Assembly: GCA_049642465.1 (NCBI GenBank)
Contig: JBAROV010000145.1
Location: 1-45,583 of the forward strand
DNA length: 45,583 bases
Source of the DNA: CAWDPQ01 sp049642465
GTDB taxonomy: Bacteria > Acidobacteriota > Vicinamibacteria > Vicinamibacterales > 2-12-FULL-66-21
Reading direction: 5' to 3'
Under the pieces are notes generated by a model. That model did not search any database, was not told the DNA's origin, and was given only the letters and a program-made list of their open reading frames with translations. Made by a program: the position numbers and the translations under genes. Below, piece by piece: positions 9,557-17,456 of the stretch. The number at the start of each line of letters is the position of its first letter. Position 1 is the first letter of the stretch.

Positions 9557-10357
9557 AGACGCGCGGAACCATTGCCATCACCTACAGGCGAACGGCCACG
9601 TCTGGTGCAGCTTCCGGAGCACTGATACGGGACCGACGTGTCCAACCGAGACCGAGGCCGCGAACTCCCACAGCCGTCTCACCGTCTCAGGCGCGAATCG
9701 AGTCCGCTCCAACCCTCATCGGTGAGGTGGGGCGCGAGCAGGCAAGTCGCGGTCGGCGTGGATGCACCCTCAGCGAAAGGGTCCAGCGCCTCGCCATCGA
9801 CGCGATCAGCGCAACTGTTGCTCGCGGTCGCGGGACGAACGCACGGTCGTTCTCGCGTCGGGATAAGTGGATTGACCCAACGGGTCCGGACGTGACCGAG
9901 TTGCAGTTCGTAGCATCTATTCTCACAGCTGGCGCTGCGAAATCTGCACCATCCGAGCGGCCACACACTCACTTTTGCCCGTAATTCAAGCTTCCGGTTC
10001 GACGGCACGAGTCTGGCTTTCTCCATCGTCATGAATCGCACAAAGGAATGTCGACCGTCTCGATTCTCAGCTCCGTCTGGTGCGAGAGCTGGCGCGAGCG
10101 TGACGCTTTCATGTCGCGCCGCCCGTCGTCCTGTGCAGTACGGGTCTCGATGGCAATGTGCCGATGGACCCGAGACAAGCAGGCCTCGCCCACGCCTCGG
10201 TCAACGAGACGATACGCGCGCAAGACGCCCGAAGAATGCTGCCGCGTGCCGGAACTTGATAATGCCAGACTCAACTAGGTCCAGGACCGAGTTCGGGCAA
10301 CGGCATCGTGAAGGCTGCTCTGCCGCTGATCTGTGCTTCGCTGGTCCGTCGACCACC
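9557..10357. other. Gene-poor stretch, probably decayed coding sequence
   Basis: In these 801 bases no reading frame on either strand gives a recognisable protein. Minus-strand fragments around 9680-10040 and 10030-10270 read like coding sequence in pieces that switch frame and are cut by stops. They lie downstream, on the same strand, of the broken immunity-like gene at 10358-10718. This fits remains of a transferred cassette that has decayed. No transposase motif, terminal inverted repeat or tRNA was found. Confidence 0.5.
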
Positions 10358-10718
10358 TCACCGCCGTCCATAAACATCCAGCACAATCTGGACGACTGCC
10401 GCCAGACTAGCCGACTCCGGAACGTTGTGCTCGCGCGCGCTCAAATGGTCCATCAGCAACCCTTTGAGTTCATCAACCCCCGCTGGCTTCCTTGTCAACG
10501 CTCTCCAGGTTCACCGTTCCAATATCGACGGTGAATCGTGTGCGCCGTACACCCTCAGCGCCAAGCCTGATGCGTCGACCGACCGAGTCGAACACCTTGC
10601 ACGAGTCGTCCTCGACATCCGGACCTTCGAGGAATCCGATAACGTCATCGAGCGACGCATGGATGGAAACATCCGAGCCATCAACGACAACGATTGGAGG
10701 TTGAACTTTGACCGTCAT
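10358..10718 (-). pseudogene. Small immunity-like hypothetical protein, split by one frameshift
   Basis: From ATG 10718 the frame reads MTVKVQPPIVVVDGSDV, then SLDDVIGFLEGPDV and KVFDSVGRRIRLGAEG, and stops at 10473. If one base is removed from the run of five G (minus strand; C at 10477-10481), the frame continues as VDELKGLLMDHLSARE and QIVLDVYGRR to a stop at 10358. That gives a coherent protein of about 119 residues. The acidic composition, small size and the layout 'PIVVVD-GDV ... YDxxGRxL ... L..LL..HL' recall small immunity proteins of contact-dependent or Rhs toxins. This is an impression from memory, not a confirmed family. No toxin gene is seen next to it. No good ribosome site precedes the start. 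It may be a pseudogene or a sequencing error. Confidence 0.45.
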
Positions 10719-10860
10719 GCCAACTGCGCCGCATTCTCGCCTTCAAATTTGTAATTGCTGCATCAGAACGTGATCCCCCATAAATGGAACTCGGCTGGAT
10801 TTGCGCGGAATTCCCACGGGATCCTACGGCATTGTGCTTGCCTCTGTGGCGACGCGCCAC

Positions 10861-11259
10861 ATGCACCACTCAGCGCTCAAAGCCAACGAATCAGCCGAAG
10901 CGATCTCGGAATCGCAGAAGATTGAAGTCCTGCTCGTTACCCCTGATGCGGATCTGCGGGCGGCCGGCGAGCGGGCGCTCGTGCGGGAGGGCTATCACGT
11001 CCGGGTCGCGTCGCATTCCGGCCACGCACTGCTGGCGAGTCGGGCAGGGCGCGTGGACGTGTTGATTGCCGAACTGTCGGCCCCTGATATTTCGGGTCCG
11101 GCCCTGGCGCAGCTCCTCAAGAAGCACCACCCGGCTTTGCGCGTCGTCTTTATGTCGAACCCAGGGACCCCGGAAGGACTCGAGCACGTCGTCGTGCGGC
11201 CGTTCACGCGCGATGACCTGCTCAAAAGGATTGCGGCTACTTTTTCGCTGGCATCTTGA
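10861..11259 (+). CDS. Degenerate receiver-domain protein (pseudo-receiver)
   Basis: This stand-alone protein of 132 residues is almost entirely one CheY-like fold. The strands IEVLLVTP, VDVLIAEL, LRVVFMSN and HVVVRPF match the beta-strands of a receiver, with helices between. The chemistry is altered. The acidic pair at the end of strand 1 is TPD instead of DD. The phospho-acceptor Asp is replaced by Glu (IAEL instead of LLDL), and the conserved Lys by Arg (VVVRPF). The Ser of FMS is kept. It is therefore unlikely to be phosphorylated and may be locked in one state. The start ATG at 10861 (MHHSALKANESAEA) is a choice among several, and an in-frame TTG at 10801 is possible. The 3' end overlaps the convergent LolA-like gene by 23 bases. 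Confidence 0.65.
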   Translation: MHHSALKANESAEAISESQKIEVLLVTPDADLRAAGERALVREGYHVRVASHSGHALLASRAGRVDVLIAELSAPDISGPALAQLLKKHHPALRVVFMSNPGTPEGLEHVVVRPFTRDDLLKRIAATFSLAS

Positions 11260-11959
11260 AAAGGGTGTCGTCCATCGGCCCGTTGAAGACGATCGATTCG
11301 ATCGTCATCTGTGAGACGGGCATGCCACCCATCGACTGCTTGATCGTGTGAGGGACCATCATTCCGTCGACGGATTTGTAATCGGCCAGTTCGCTCTCGA
11401 GGAGTTGAGTGCCCCCGCCAGCGTCGACTTCGGCAGTGCGCTTGACTTCTAAGTTGGTGGACGTGTTGATGTAGTAGTGTTCGACCGCGCCATCCTTCTT
11501 GAGCAGTCTGAGGTGGTAAACCTCGGCCCCACCGACCTTCTCCTTGCCCACAAGCTCCACTTTGTGTCCCTTGGCGGCATAGTCGAGCAGCGGACTGTCG
11601 AAATCGGCGTTTTTCCGCGCTCCCTCGGCCTGAGGACCGGTGACCTCGCGCGGAGCATCCTCCCCTGGCGGTATGACCCAGGCCGTAGTCCCATCGAATG
11701 CCTGAACGACGCTACCGACGGGGAGCTTGATGTCCTGCCGGAGCAGATTGGGCCGCTTGCTATAGACGGTCATCGCCATTTCTCTGCCCTGGGCGGACAT
11801 TTTCCCGGTCATCTTCACAGAGGAAATCGACTTGAGCTTCTCGACGCCCCCCTTCGCTTTGAGGTTATTGGCGACGATTTCGTCCGCCGTTTGCGCGAAG
11901 GTCGGGATCGCCGGGAGCAACACGCCAACAAGGAGAGCAGCGAGAGTCTTCGAGCGCAT
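11237..11959 (-). CDS. LolA-like outer-membrane lipoprotein-sorting fold protein
   Basis: This exported periplasmic protein has 240 residues. A clear signal peptide (MRSKTLAALLVGVLLPAIPTFA, cleavage about residue 22) is followed by TADEIVANNLKAKGGVEKL. Antiparallel strands then resemble the LolA/LolB/lipoprotein-carrier fold: VKMTGKM, MTVYSKRPNLLRQDI, QAFDGTTAWVIPP, VYHLRLLKKDG, TNLEVKRTAEV and VPHTIKQSMGG. Such proteins in acidobacteria are usually orphan and of unknown substrate. A role in binding a lipid or lipoprotein is inferred from the fold only. Its 3' end overlaps the degenerate receiver gene by 23 bases. Confidence 0.75.
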   Translation of the reverse strand: MRSKTLAALLVGVLLPAIPTFAQTADEIVANNLKAKGGVEKLKSISSVKMTGKMSAQGREMAMTVYSKRPNLLRQDIKLPVGSVVQAFDGTTAWVIPPGEDAPREVTGPQAEGARKNADFDSPLLDYAAKGHKVELVGKEKVGGAEVYHLRLLKKDGAVEHYYINTSTNLEVKRTAEVDAGGGTQLLESELADYKSVDGMMVPHTIKQSMGGMPVSQMTIESIVFNGPMDDTLFKMPAKK

Positions 11960-11984
11960 ATGCTCGATTGTAGCGCCAGAAAGA

Positions 11985-12045
11985 AAGGGAGCAGGGAAGA
12001 AGGGAGAAGGGAAAAAGACTATTCCCTTCTCCCTTCTCCCTTTCT
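11985..12045. repeat. GGGAGAA/TTCTCCC hairpin tract
   Basis: A purine tract made of GGGAGAA-like units faces its complement. Arms 11998-12013 and 12022-12037 form a perfect 16-bp stem with an 8-base loop (AAAGACTA). It lies between the LolA-like start and the stop of the glsB-like gene, whose stop codon (12044-12046) touches it. As it sits at the 3' end of glsB it could act as a transcription barrier, but no T-run follows. A near copy lies inside pbpC at 17697-17760. Confidence 0.9.
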
Positions 12046-12295
12046 AGACCCTCCGACGAACCATCATTCTGTATAGCGCCAGCAGGACTATGGCGCCCAG
12101 AATCGACATCAGCCAGCCGGCTCCTTGGCTTTCACTGTAGAAACCCATTGCCCGGCCGATGAAGCCTCCGATTAACGCACCGGCGATGCCCAACAGGATG
12201 GTCACGATGAAGCCGCCAGGATCTCGACCCGGCATGAGTAGCTTCGCGATGACCCCGACAACGAGACCAAACAGAATCCACGATAGAATCGCCAT
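12044..12295 (-). CDS. GlsB/YeaQ/YmgE-family stress membrane protein
   Basis: This 83-residue inner-membrane protein of the 'transglycosylase-associated' family has three helices: MAILSWILFGLVVGVIAKLL; IVTILLGIAGALIGGFIGRA; and GWLMSILGAIVLLALYRMM. The conserved LMPGRDPGGFIVTI loop lies between helices 1 and 2, and a basic tail (RMMVRRRV) ends it. The length is normal. The start at 12295 is supported by a strong AGGGGAGG site 7-14 bases upstream on the minus strand. Members are induced by general stress, and their exact role is unknown. It is divergent from the secreted protein gene at 12470. Confidence 0.93.
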   Translation of the reverse strand: MAILSWILFGLVVGVIAKLLMPGRDPGGFIVTILLGIAGALIGGFIGRAMGFYSESQGAGWLMSILGAIVLLALYRMMVRRRV

Positions 12296-12373
12296 CGCTC
12301 GTCCTCCCCTTGCGACTGGCGTTGACTGCAACGCGGGTTCCAACCTGCCAAGGCTCAGTCGGAAGCCCTGCCG

Positions 12374-12402
12374 TTGTCTTTTGCCAGCTGTAGCAGTATA
12401 AG
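12374..12402 (+). promoter_or_regulatory. Candidate sigma-70-type promoter
   Basis: TTGTCT (12374-12379) and TATAAG (12397-12402) are 17 bases apart on the plus strand, ahead of the secreted-protein gene that starts at 12470. The match is 4/6 and 5/6 to TTGACA/TATAAT. It is predicted only by eye. Confidence 0.35.
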
Positions 12403-12469
12403 TGCCTGCCGCCTGAGCGTTACAGGGCAAAGCTCGGAAAGTCAGCGGTTATTGCAGAAGGAGGTTGCG

Positions 12470-12934
12470 ATGAGGCGAGGCCTGACGTGCGCGGTCATCG
12501 TACTGACACTCGGTGCCGGATTGCGTTCCGCAGAGGCGGCATCAATCCCGGTCATCAATGTCAATACGTTCGGCATCGAATTGTGTCCACAATCTATTTG
12601 TGGGGCAGCGATCTTCACGGGATTGCTGCAGGGCCAGGTTGGTGGAAACCCGAACGCGCTCGGTACATTCCTCACTGCGCTCACGCACGACCCTCTGCCG
12701 GCTCCCTATCAGACCGCGGATCTCACCGGAGGGGTTTTCGAGTTTCGAGTGGGACTGCGCCGAATTCGCGGCATTGTCCTACCCGGCGGGACGCTTTTCA
12801 ACAACAACGACAACACGTTCACGGTCGCAGCCACGCTCCTCATTACGAGCGGGGGCTCGGGAACGCTTCATTTCCTGGGTGTTTTGAACCACAACACGTT
12901 CCCGCCAACAATCGTCGGGACGATCTCACAGTGA
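12470..12934 (+). CDS. Small secreted protein of unknown function
   Basis: The protein is 154 residues. A signal peptide (MRRGLTCAVIVLTLGAGLRSAEAA, cleavage about 23-24) leads into a mature domain. This has two cysteines close together (ELCPQSICGAAIF), an Asn-rich turn (LFNNNDNTF) and several short beta-type strands (FEFRVGLRRI, FTVAATLLIT, GTLHFLGVLN). The pattern suggests a small extracellular beta-sandwich with one disulfide. It is not a recognised family to me. The start is secured by AGGAGG ending 6 bases before the ATG, and a sigma-70-like promoter lies upstream. It seems monocistronic, convergent with the permease gene at 12958. Confidence 0.75.
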   Translation: MRRGLTCAVIVLTLGAGLRSAEAASIPVINVNTFGIELCPQSICGAAIFTGLLQGQVGGNPNALGTFLTALTHDPLPAPYQTADLTGGVFEFRVGLRRIRGIVLPGGTLFNNNDNTFTVAATLLITSGGSGTLHFLGVLNHNTFPPTIVGTISQ

Positions 12935-12957
12935 TGCGCAGCCCCTGTTCTCCGGCA

Positions 12958-14700
12958 CTAGCGGGGAGGGACGTGTAGCGGCGCGATGCCCCCAAGCTCC
13001 AGCGTCACGGGGGCATCGTCTTCACCATCGTCAAATCTCAAGTTCCGGATTGGTCCGCCGAGCGCGAGCGAGCGCTCGCGCCAGATGCGCACGATAGATC
13101 CGGAAATGCCGATTGCCACCACGAGCAGGATGGCCGCAACTGGACGTCCAAGCAGGTGACCTTCAAGATTCGCGAGCGTGAACGAAAACAGGCTGAATCC
13201 AATGAGCCAGAAGGGCCACATCAACCGGGCCCTGGCTGCAGGCGCATTGAAGGCGGACGTGAACGGCACGCGCACGAAATTCTTCAACACGATCTCCGAC
13301 AGAAGGAATCCCGCAGCAAACAGCAGCAACGAGTGATACATGGTCTGAATGGGACCGAGCACCAGGAAGTGAACCGGCGCGAGCACCATGATCACCGGAA
13401 TCACCCCAATACCCAGCATCGCCGCCACGACGCCGCGCAAGTGTAAACGCCCGTCCTCGGCGTCGCTCAGTTTGAACGCCCAGTTCGCCGCGGGCTCCGC
13501 TGGGATCGCGAAGAGCGTCCGCTGGCCGACGACCACGAAGAAGACCAATATCAGACCGACTGGAAGGATCGTCTGCGGTGTCAGGGCCGCGGCCAGCGTC
13601 GCTTGACGACTGAGCGGCACCAAGACACCCATCGCCGCGGCTGTCGTCCCCACACCGGCAAAGATCGTCAGGAGCAGCCGGTGTTTCCGGCTTCGCGCAA
13701 TCGTCACGACCGCAAATCGCGCGACTCCTTGACCGATCGCACTGCGGGTCAGCATGGCCGCGGCGGAAGCCAGGAACGGCTCCCGCTGTGGCATGAGGCC
13801 GGCCCGATCGGCGTCGCGTCCTTCGACGGCACGCTTTGTCAGCCGCCCGTAGGTAAATACGTAGAGTCCAAACGCGAGCGGAAAAAGGCCCGCGAGCGAG
13901 AGCAGCGCAGGTACAGCCAGCTGTCGAATGGGACGCGATGTTCCTGTGAGCGTTTCGTATAGACCAAGAAACCATGCGGGCGGCATCCACGCCATCCAGG
14001 GACTGTTTGCAGTTGTGCCGGGCGTGATCGCTCGCCGGAGTGCCTCGGCAACCGGAAACATGAACAGCAACGCTTCGAGCGACGCGACGACAAACACGAA
14101 CTGCAACAGCACCATGGCGCGTTGCAGCCACCTGCCAGGAACAATGTTGATGAGGACCCCCTGCAGGCACAGCAAGAGCAGAAAGGCAAACATGCTTGCA
14201 CTCATCGTCGCGATGAAGTGTGCCGCGACCGTTCTGAGAATCCCTGCTCGCGAATAACCGCCGGCAACCGTTCCATAGAAGAGTGCGGACGGTAACGCCG
14301 CACCCAACGCAATCAGCCCCATCAATGCGGTCAACGCCAGCAAACGAGCCCCCAGGATGGTGCGTGTGCGTATTGGCAGGTGGCCGATGATGAACACCTC
14401 GCGGCGGTCCGGGAACACGTTGTCCCAGAGGATGAGTGCGACGACCGCGGTCCCGACCATGGCAAACGTCACAAACAGCAGTTTGTGCGGCCACATCAGA
14501 ATGTCCAGGAGTTCCGGCGATCTGCGTGACGCGACCAGGTATTCGTACCAGGCGTGCATGGGCAGCTGGGTCGCCGGAATCGTGAGGACGACCGCTGCAA
14601 AGATCACAAGACGGACCTGTGGGAGACCCGACGCCAGCAGCTCACTTTCGAAGAAGCTGCCGAACGTCGCCCGTGCGAGCGTCCGTAGTTGCGTGTTCAT
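12958..14700 (-). CDS. ABC transporter multi-TM permease
   Basis: This integral membrane protein of about 580 residues has around 12 hydrophobic helices. It has no sign of the MacB core domain, so it is closer to ABC-2/exporter-type permeases. Typical segments are VRLVIFAAVVLTIPATQLPM, MFAFLLLLCLQGVLINIV and VVAAMLGIGVIPVIMVLAPV. The start ATG at 14700 (MNTQLRTLARAT) overlaps the stop of the ATPase gene (ATGA), showing translational coupling. With that ATPase it should form one exporter in the inner membrane. The substrate is unknown. The 3' end meets the secreted-protein gene 23 bases away, convergently. Confidence 0.85.
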   Translation of the reverse strand: MNTQLRTLARATFGSFFESELLASGLPQVRLVIFAAVVLTIPATQLPMHAWYEYLVASRRSPELLDILMWPHKLLFVTFAMVGTAVVALILWDNVFPDRREVFIIGHLPIRTRTILGARLLALTALMGLIALGAALPSALFYGTVAGGYSRAGILRTVAAHFIATMSASMFAFLLLLCLQGVLINIVPGRWLQRAMVLLQFVFVVASLEALLFMFPVAEALRRAITPGTTANSPWMAWMPPAWFLGLYETLTGTSRPIRQLAVPALLSLAGLFPLAFGLYVFTYGRLTKRAVEGRDADRAGLMPQREPFLASAAAMLTRSAIGQGVARFAVVTIARSRKHRLLLTIFAGVGTTAAAMGVLVPLSRQATLAAALTPQTILPVGLILVFFVVVGQRTLFAIPAEPAANWAFKLSDAEDGRLHLRGVVAAMLGIGVIPVIMVLAPVHFLVLGPIQTMYHSLLLFAAGFLLSEIVLKNFVRVPFTSAFNAPAARARLMWPFWLIGFSLFSFTLANLEGHLLGRPVAAILLVVAIGISGSIVRIWRERSLALGGPIRNLRFDDGEDDAPVTLELGGIAPLHVPPR

Positions 14701-15461
14701 TGTGAAATCGCGCCAATCAACCGATCGGCCGTACCCTCGACGTCGGTGTGCACGGCGAGTTTCCGGAACACATCTTCGAGCGACGGGAGGCTCATGAGAT
14801 CGCGCAACCGGCCAACGGTGTCGTGCGCGACGACTTGGCCCTCGTGGAGAATGACGACATCCGAGCAAATGGACTCGACAGTGGACAAAACGTGCGAGCT
14901 GTAGAGCACAATCCGGCTTTGGGCCGCGAGCCGCGCAACGACGGCGCGCAACACGAGCAACGCCGTCACGTCGAGGCCGGCGTCAGGTTCATCGAGGATG
15001 AGAATTCGAGGGTTGTGCAGCAACGCAGCGGAGATCAGAATCTTCTGCCGCATGCCCTTCGAGTAGGACGCGAGGGTCGTGTAACGCGCGTCCGTCAGTC
15101 CCCAGATTTCGAGGAGATCGGCGATACGCTGCTGCAGCACTCGTTCGGCGATATTTCGAAGCCGTCCTATCAATGCGAGAAATTCGGGGCCTGTCAGGTA
15201 GGAATAAACGTGCGCTTCTTCCGGAACGAAACCCAGGACGCGCCGGAACTCAATCAGGTTGTCCTGAATGGGTTGGCCCTGATAGATGACCCGTCCGCTC
15301 GTCGGTTCGAGCAGTCCGGTCAACAGCTTGACAGTGGTGGACTTGCCTGATCCATTCGGCCCGAGGTAACCGAGCACCTGTCCGGGCTGGACCGAAAAGC
15401 TGACGTCACGGATGGCCGAAATCCCTGCGTAATACTTCGTCAGCCGATCGGCCTGAAGCAT
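14697..15461 (-). CDS. ABC transporter ATP-binding protein
   Basis: This 254-residue cytoplasmic ATPase subunit has Walker A GPNGSGKSTTVKLL (about 33-46), a Q-loop region, the signature YSKGMRQKILISAAL (a variant of LSGGQ, as in CcmA/NatA-type ATPases), Walker B RILILDEPDAGLD, and the switch His in YSSHVLSTVE. The N-terminus LTKYYAGISAIRDVSFSV is typical of the DRA/NatA group, which pair with multi-span exporter permeases. It directly precedes and overlaps the permease gene. A 51-base gap separates it from the ogt-like gene upstream, so the three may share a transcript. Confidence 0.95.
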   Translation of the reverse strand: MLQADRLTKYYAGISAIRDVSFSVQPGQVLGYLGPNGSGKSTTVKLLTGLLEPTSGRVIYQGQPIQDNLIEFRRVLGFVPEEAHVYSYLTGPEFLALIGRLRNIAERVLQQRIADLLEIWGLTDARYTTLASYSKGMRQKILISAALLHNPRILILDEPDAGLDVTALLVLRAVVARLAAQSRIVLYSSHVLSTVESICSDVVILHEGQVVAHDTVGRLRDLMSLPSLEDVFRKLAVHTDVEGTADRLIGAISQ

Positions 15462-15512
15462 GGAGAGATTGACACCGGCCGCTCTCAGGAGTTCCCGAAA
15501 ACATTCCGGACC

Positions 15513-16019
15513 TCAAGCGTCAAAGTTCAGGCGCAGACCCTCGTGCGCAAGCAGCCACCGCTTACGGTCGAGGCCTCCGCCGTATCCGGTGAGACTGCCA
15601 TTCGATCCGATGATTCGATGACAGGGGACGACGATCGGGATCGGGTTGGCGCCGTTGGCGGCGCCAACGGCACGAACGGCAGAAGGGGCGCCGATGGCGC
15701 GAGCGATGTCTTGATAGGAGGCCGTTGTTCCGGCACGCACTTTCCTCAGCTGTTCCCAGACGAGCCGCTGAAAGGTGGTCCCGTGCAGCTCGAGTGGCAG
15801 CTCGTCCAAGGCTTCGAGTTCGCCGCCGAAGTACGAGCTGAGCGCCGAGACCGCTCCCGCCGGATCCCGCGTACTTTTCACCGCCGTGTCGGGATACCAA
15901 CGAGAAACCAGAAGGCGAGCTTCGCCCTCACTGCCGAACCAGATGGCGCAGACCGATCCTTGATGCGCCGCAATTGTGAGAGGCCCAACGGGCGAGCTGA
16001 TGATTGCCAATTCAAGCAT
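15513..16019 (-). CDS. ogt: Methylated-DNA--protein-cysteine S-methyltransferase
   Basis: This suicide DNA-repair protein takes alkyl groups from O6-alkylguanine. It has 168 residues from ATG 16019 (MLELAIISSPVGPL). The active-site Cys is C133 in IVVPCHRII. The helix-turn-helix DNA-reading segment TTASYQDIARAIGAPSAVRAVG and the C-terminal GYGGGLDRKRWLLAHE match Ogt/MGMT. There is no Ada regulatory domain. The start lies 7 bases after the stop of the amidohydrolase gene, suggesting read-through or coupling. A longer start at 16106 would run into that gene and is rejected. Confidence 0.95.
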   Translation of the reverse strand: MLELAIISSPVGPLTIAAHQGSVCAIWFGSEGEARLLVSRWYPDTAVKSTRDPAGAVSALSSYFGGELEALDELPLELHGTTFQRLVWEQLRKVRAGTTASYQDIARAIGAPSAVRAVGAANGANPIPIVVPCHRIIGSNGSLTGYGGGLDRKRWLLAHEGLRLNFDA

Positions 16020-16026
16020 GACAAGA

Positions 16027-17390
16027 TCAGTGCTGGCCGGACTCGGTTGCCTTGACCAGTTCCTCGAGCTTCCTGTCCAGATCGCTGCGAGACATCCACC
16101 GGTCATTCAGCATCACGCCCGAAATCCTACTGCTGTTTTCAATGTTGTCGAGCGGATTCGCATCGAGCAGAAGGAGGTCGGCGCGCATGCGGTTTGCGAT
16201 CGTGCCAGTGGAAGACGCCGTTCCGAAGTATCGAGCTGGGTTGACGGTTCCGCTCTCGAGCGCCTGGAACGGAGAGAAGCCGGCCGCGACGATCGATTTC
16301 AGTTCGCGATGCGCTGAGAATCCCGGGACATTCCACCACTGCGGTGCATCCGATCCGAGGGCGAACGGCACACCACCATCAAGCAGCGCTTTCAAGAGTT
16401 TACGGCGCAGGGCCAGAAACTTCTGCCGATCCGCCGGGCCGGCTTTCGTTGTCATTCCGTTTTTCTGATCGATCCAATTCTTGACGGTTTGCGCTGGCAT
16501 GTACTTCATTTCGGGCCACTGGGCCATGGCCTCCGTCTTCTCCTCGTTGAGCAGACTCTCCATGAGGATTTGGGTCGGGACCATCCAAGTGCCGGCGGCT
16601 CTGGTTTCGGCTACGAGTGAGGGAATTCTTGACTCGTCCACTTCGTTGATCAGATTCAAGCCGAAGAACTGCGATAGCCACGGACTCTTCGCCAGCGCCT
16701 CGACATAGCCGTCCAGGTGATCGATGCTCTTGTATTTCGCGGCAAGCGCTCGGTGAAGACCGACGGCGAGCGGCACGTGACCGGCAAACGTGATCCCGAG
16801 TTCATCGGCCTTCTCGTCGAGCGCATCGAATGCGGCGCGCGGCACGCCGGGATGAATCTTCAGGAGATCGTAGCCGGCGGCCTTCTGCTCGATGACCGCC
16901 TTGACCGCCGCCTCCGGAGTGGGTGCGGTCTTGTCGTTGAACGACGGTCCGGATGTGTAGATCCGCGGACTGAACAGCTCGCCTTTCGCGACGCGCTCTC
17001 GATACGCCAGATGGCGAGGATGCCCGAGCATTCCACGGATTGTGCCGATCCGTTCGCGGCATAGAGAAACAGCGTCCGCTCGATACTTGCCTCGGAAGCG
17101 TTGCCGCCGGGAATGTGCGCGTGCATCTCGGCGAGCGCCGGCATCAGGAACTTGTTTCGTCCATCGACTCGCCTTGCGCCTTCTGGAACAGCGACGCGAG
17201 CTGCGGGCCCGACACTGACAATCTGACCTTCACGAACAACGACCGTGTGGTCCGACAGCACGATGTTGCGATCCATGGGCAGCACGCTCACGTTGACGAA
17301 TGCTGTGACGAGCGACGCCGGTGGAGTCTGGGAATGCAGCCCGATAACGCTGCAGGCGATGGCACAAACGAAAATCATCAATGTCCGCAT
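16027..17390 (-). pseudogene. Amidohydrolase-family enzyme, split by one frameshift
   Basis: An exported metal-dependent hydrolase is spread over two frames. The 5' part (from ATG 17390) has a signal peptide ending about LHSQ, then VVREGQIVSVGPAARV and the metal motif MPALAEMHAHIPG, and runs on to LFLYAANG. There the frame breaks near 17049-17051. The 3' part continues in another frame with IRGMLGHPRHLAYRERV, the candidate ligand Lys in YDLLKIHPG, GHVPLAVGLHRAL, SIDHLDGY, the metal Asp in ALGSDAPQWW and the end-phrase RADLLLLDANPLDNI. Adding one base (GGATCGG read as GGAATCGG) rebuilds an intact protein of about 454 residues. Apart from this single lost base all catalytic motifs are intact, so it is either a very young pseudogene or a sequencing/assembly error. 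Confidence 0.88.
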
Positions 17391-17456
17391 GACCCTAGAT
17401 TAACGGGTCAACCGGGCCACGGGTCAACGGATCGGCGGCTCAGCGGGTCAGCGGAC
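17391..17456. repeat. CGGGTCAAC-type degenerate tandem tract
   Basis: Several copies of a 9-10 base unit with small changes (CGGGTCAAC, CGGGTCAAC, CGGGTCAGC, with CGGGCCA and CGGCTCAGC between) fill the gap between the pbpC stop and the amidohydrolase start. The stop codon of pbpC (17448-17450) is formed inside the tract. Confidence 0.75.

Noticed and set aside
9679..10041. Possible minus-strand gene of 120 codons
   Set aside because: The composition changes along the frame and no motif or ribosome site is seen; kept only as part of the decayed stretch.
13163..14494. Minus-strand open frame of 443 codons inside the permease gene
   Set aside because: It is in another frame of the same strand with Cys/Arg-rich composition, while the permease frame shows clear TM helices and coupling to the ATPase.
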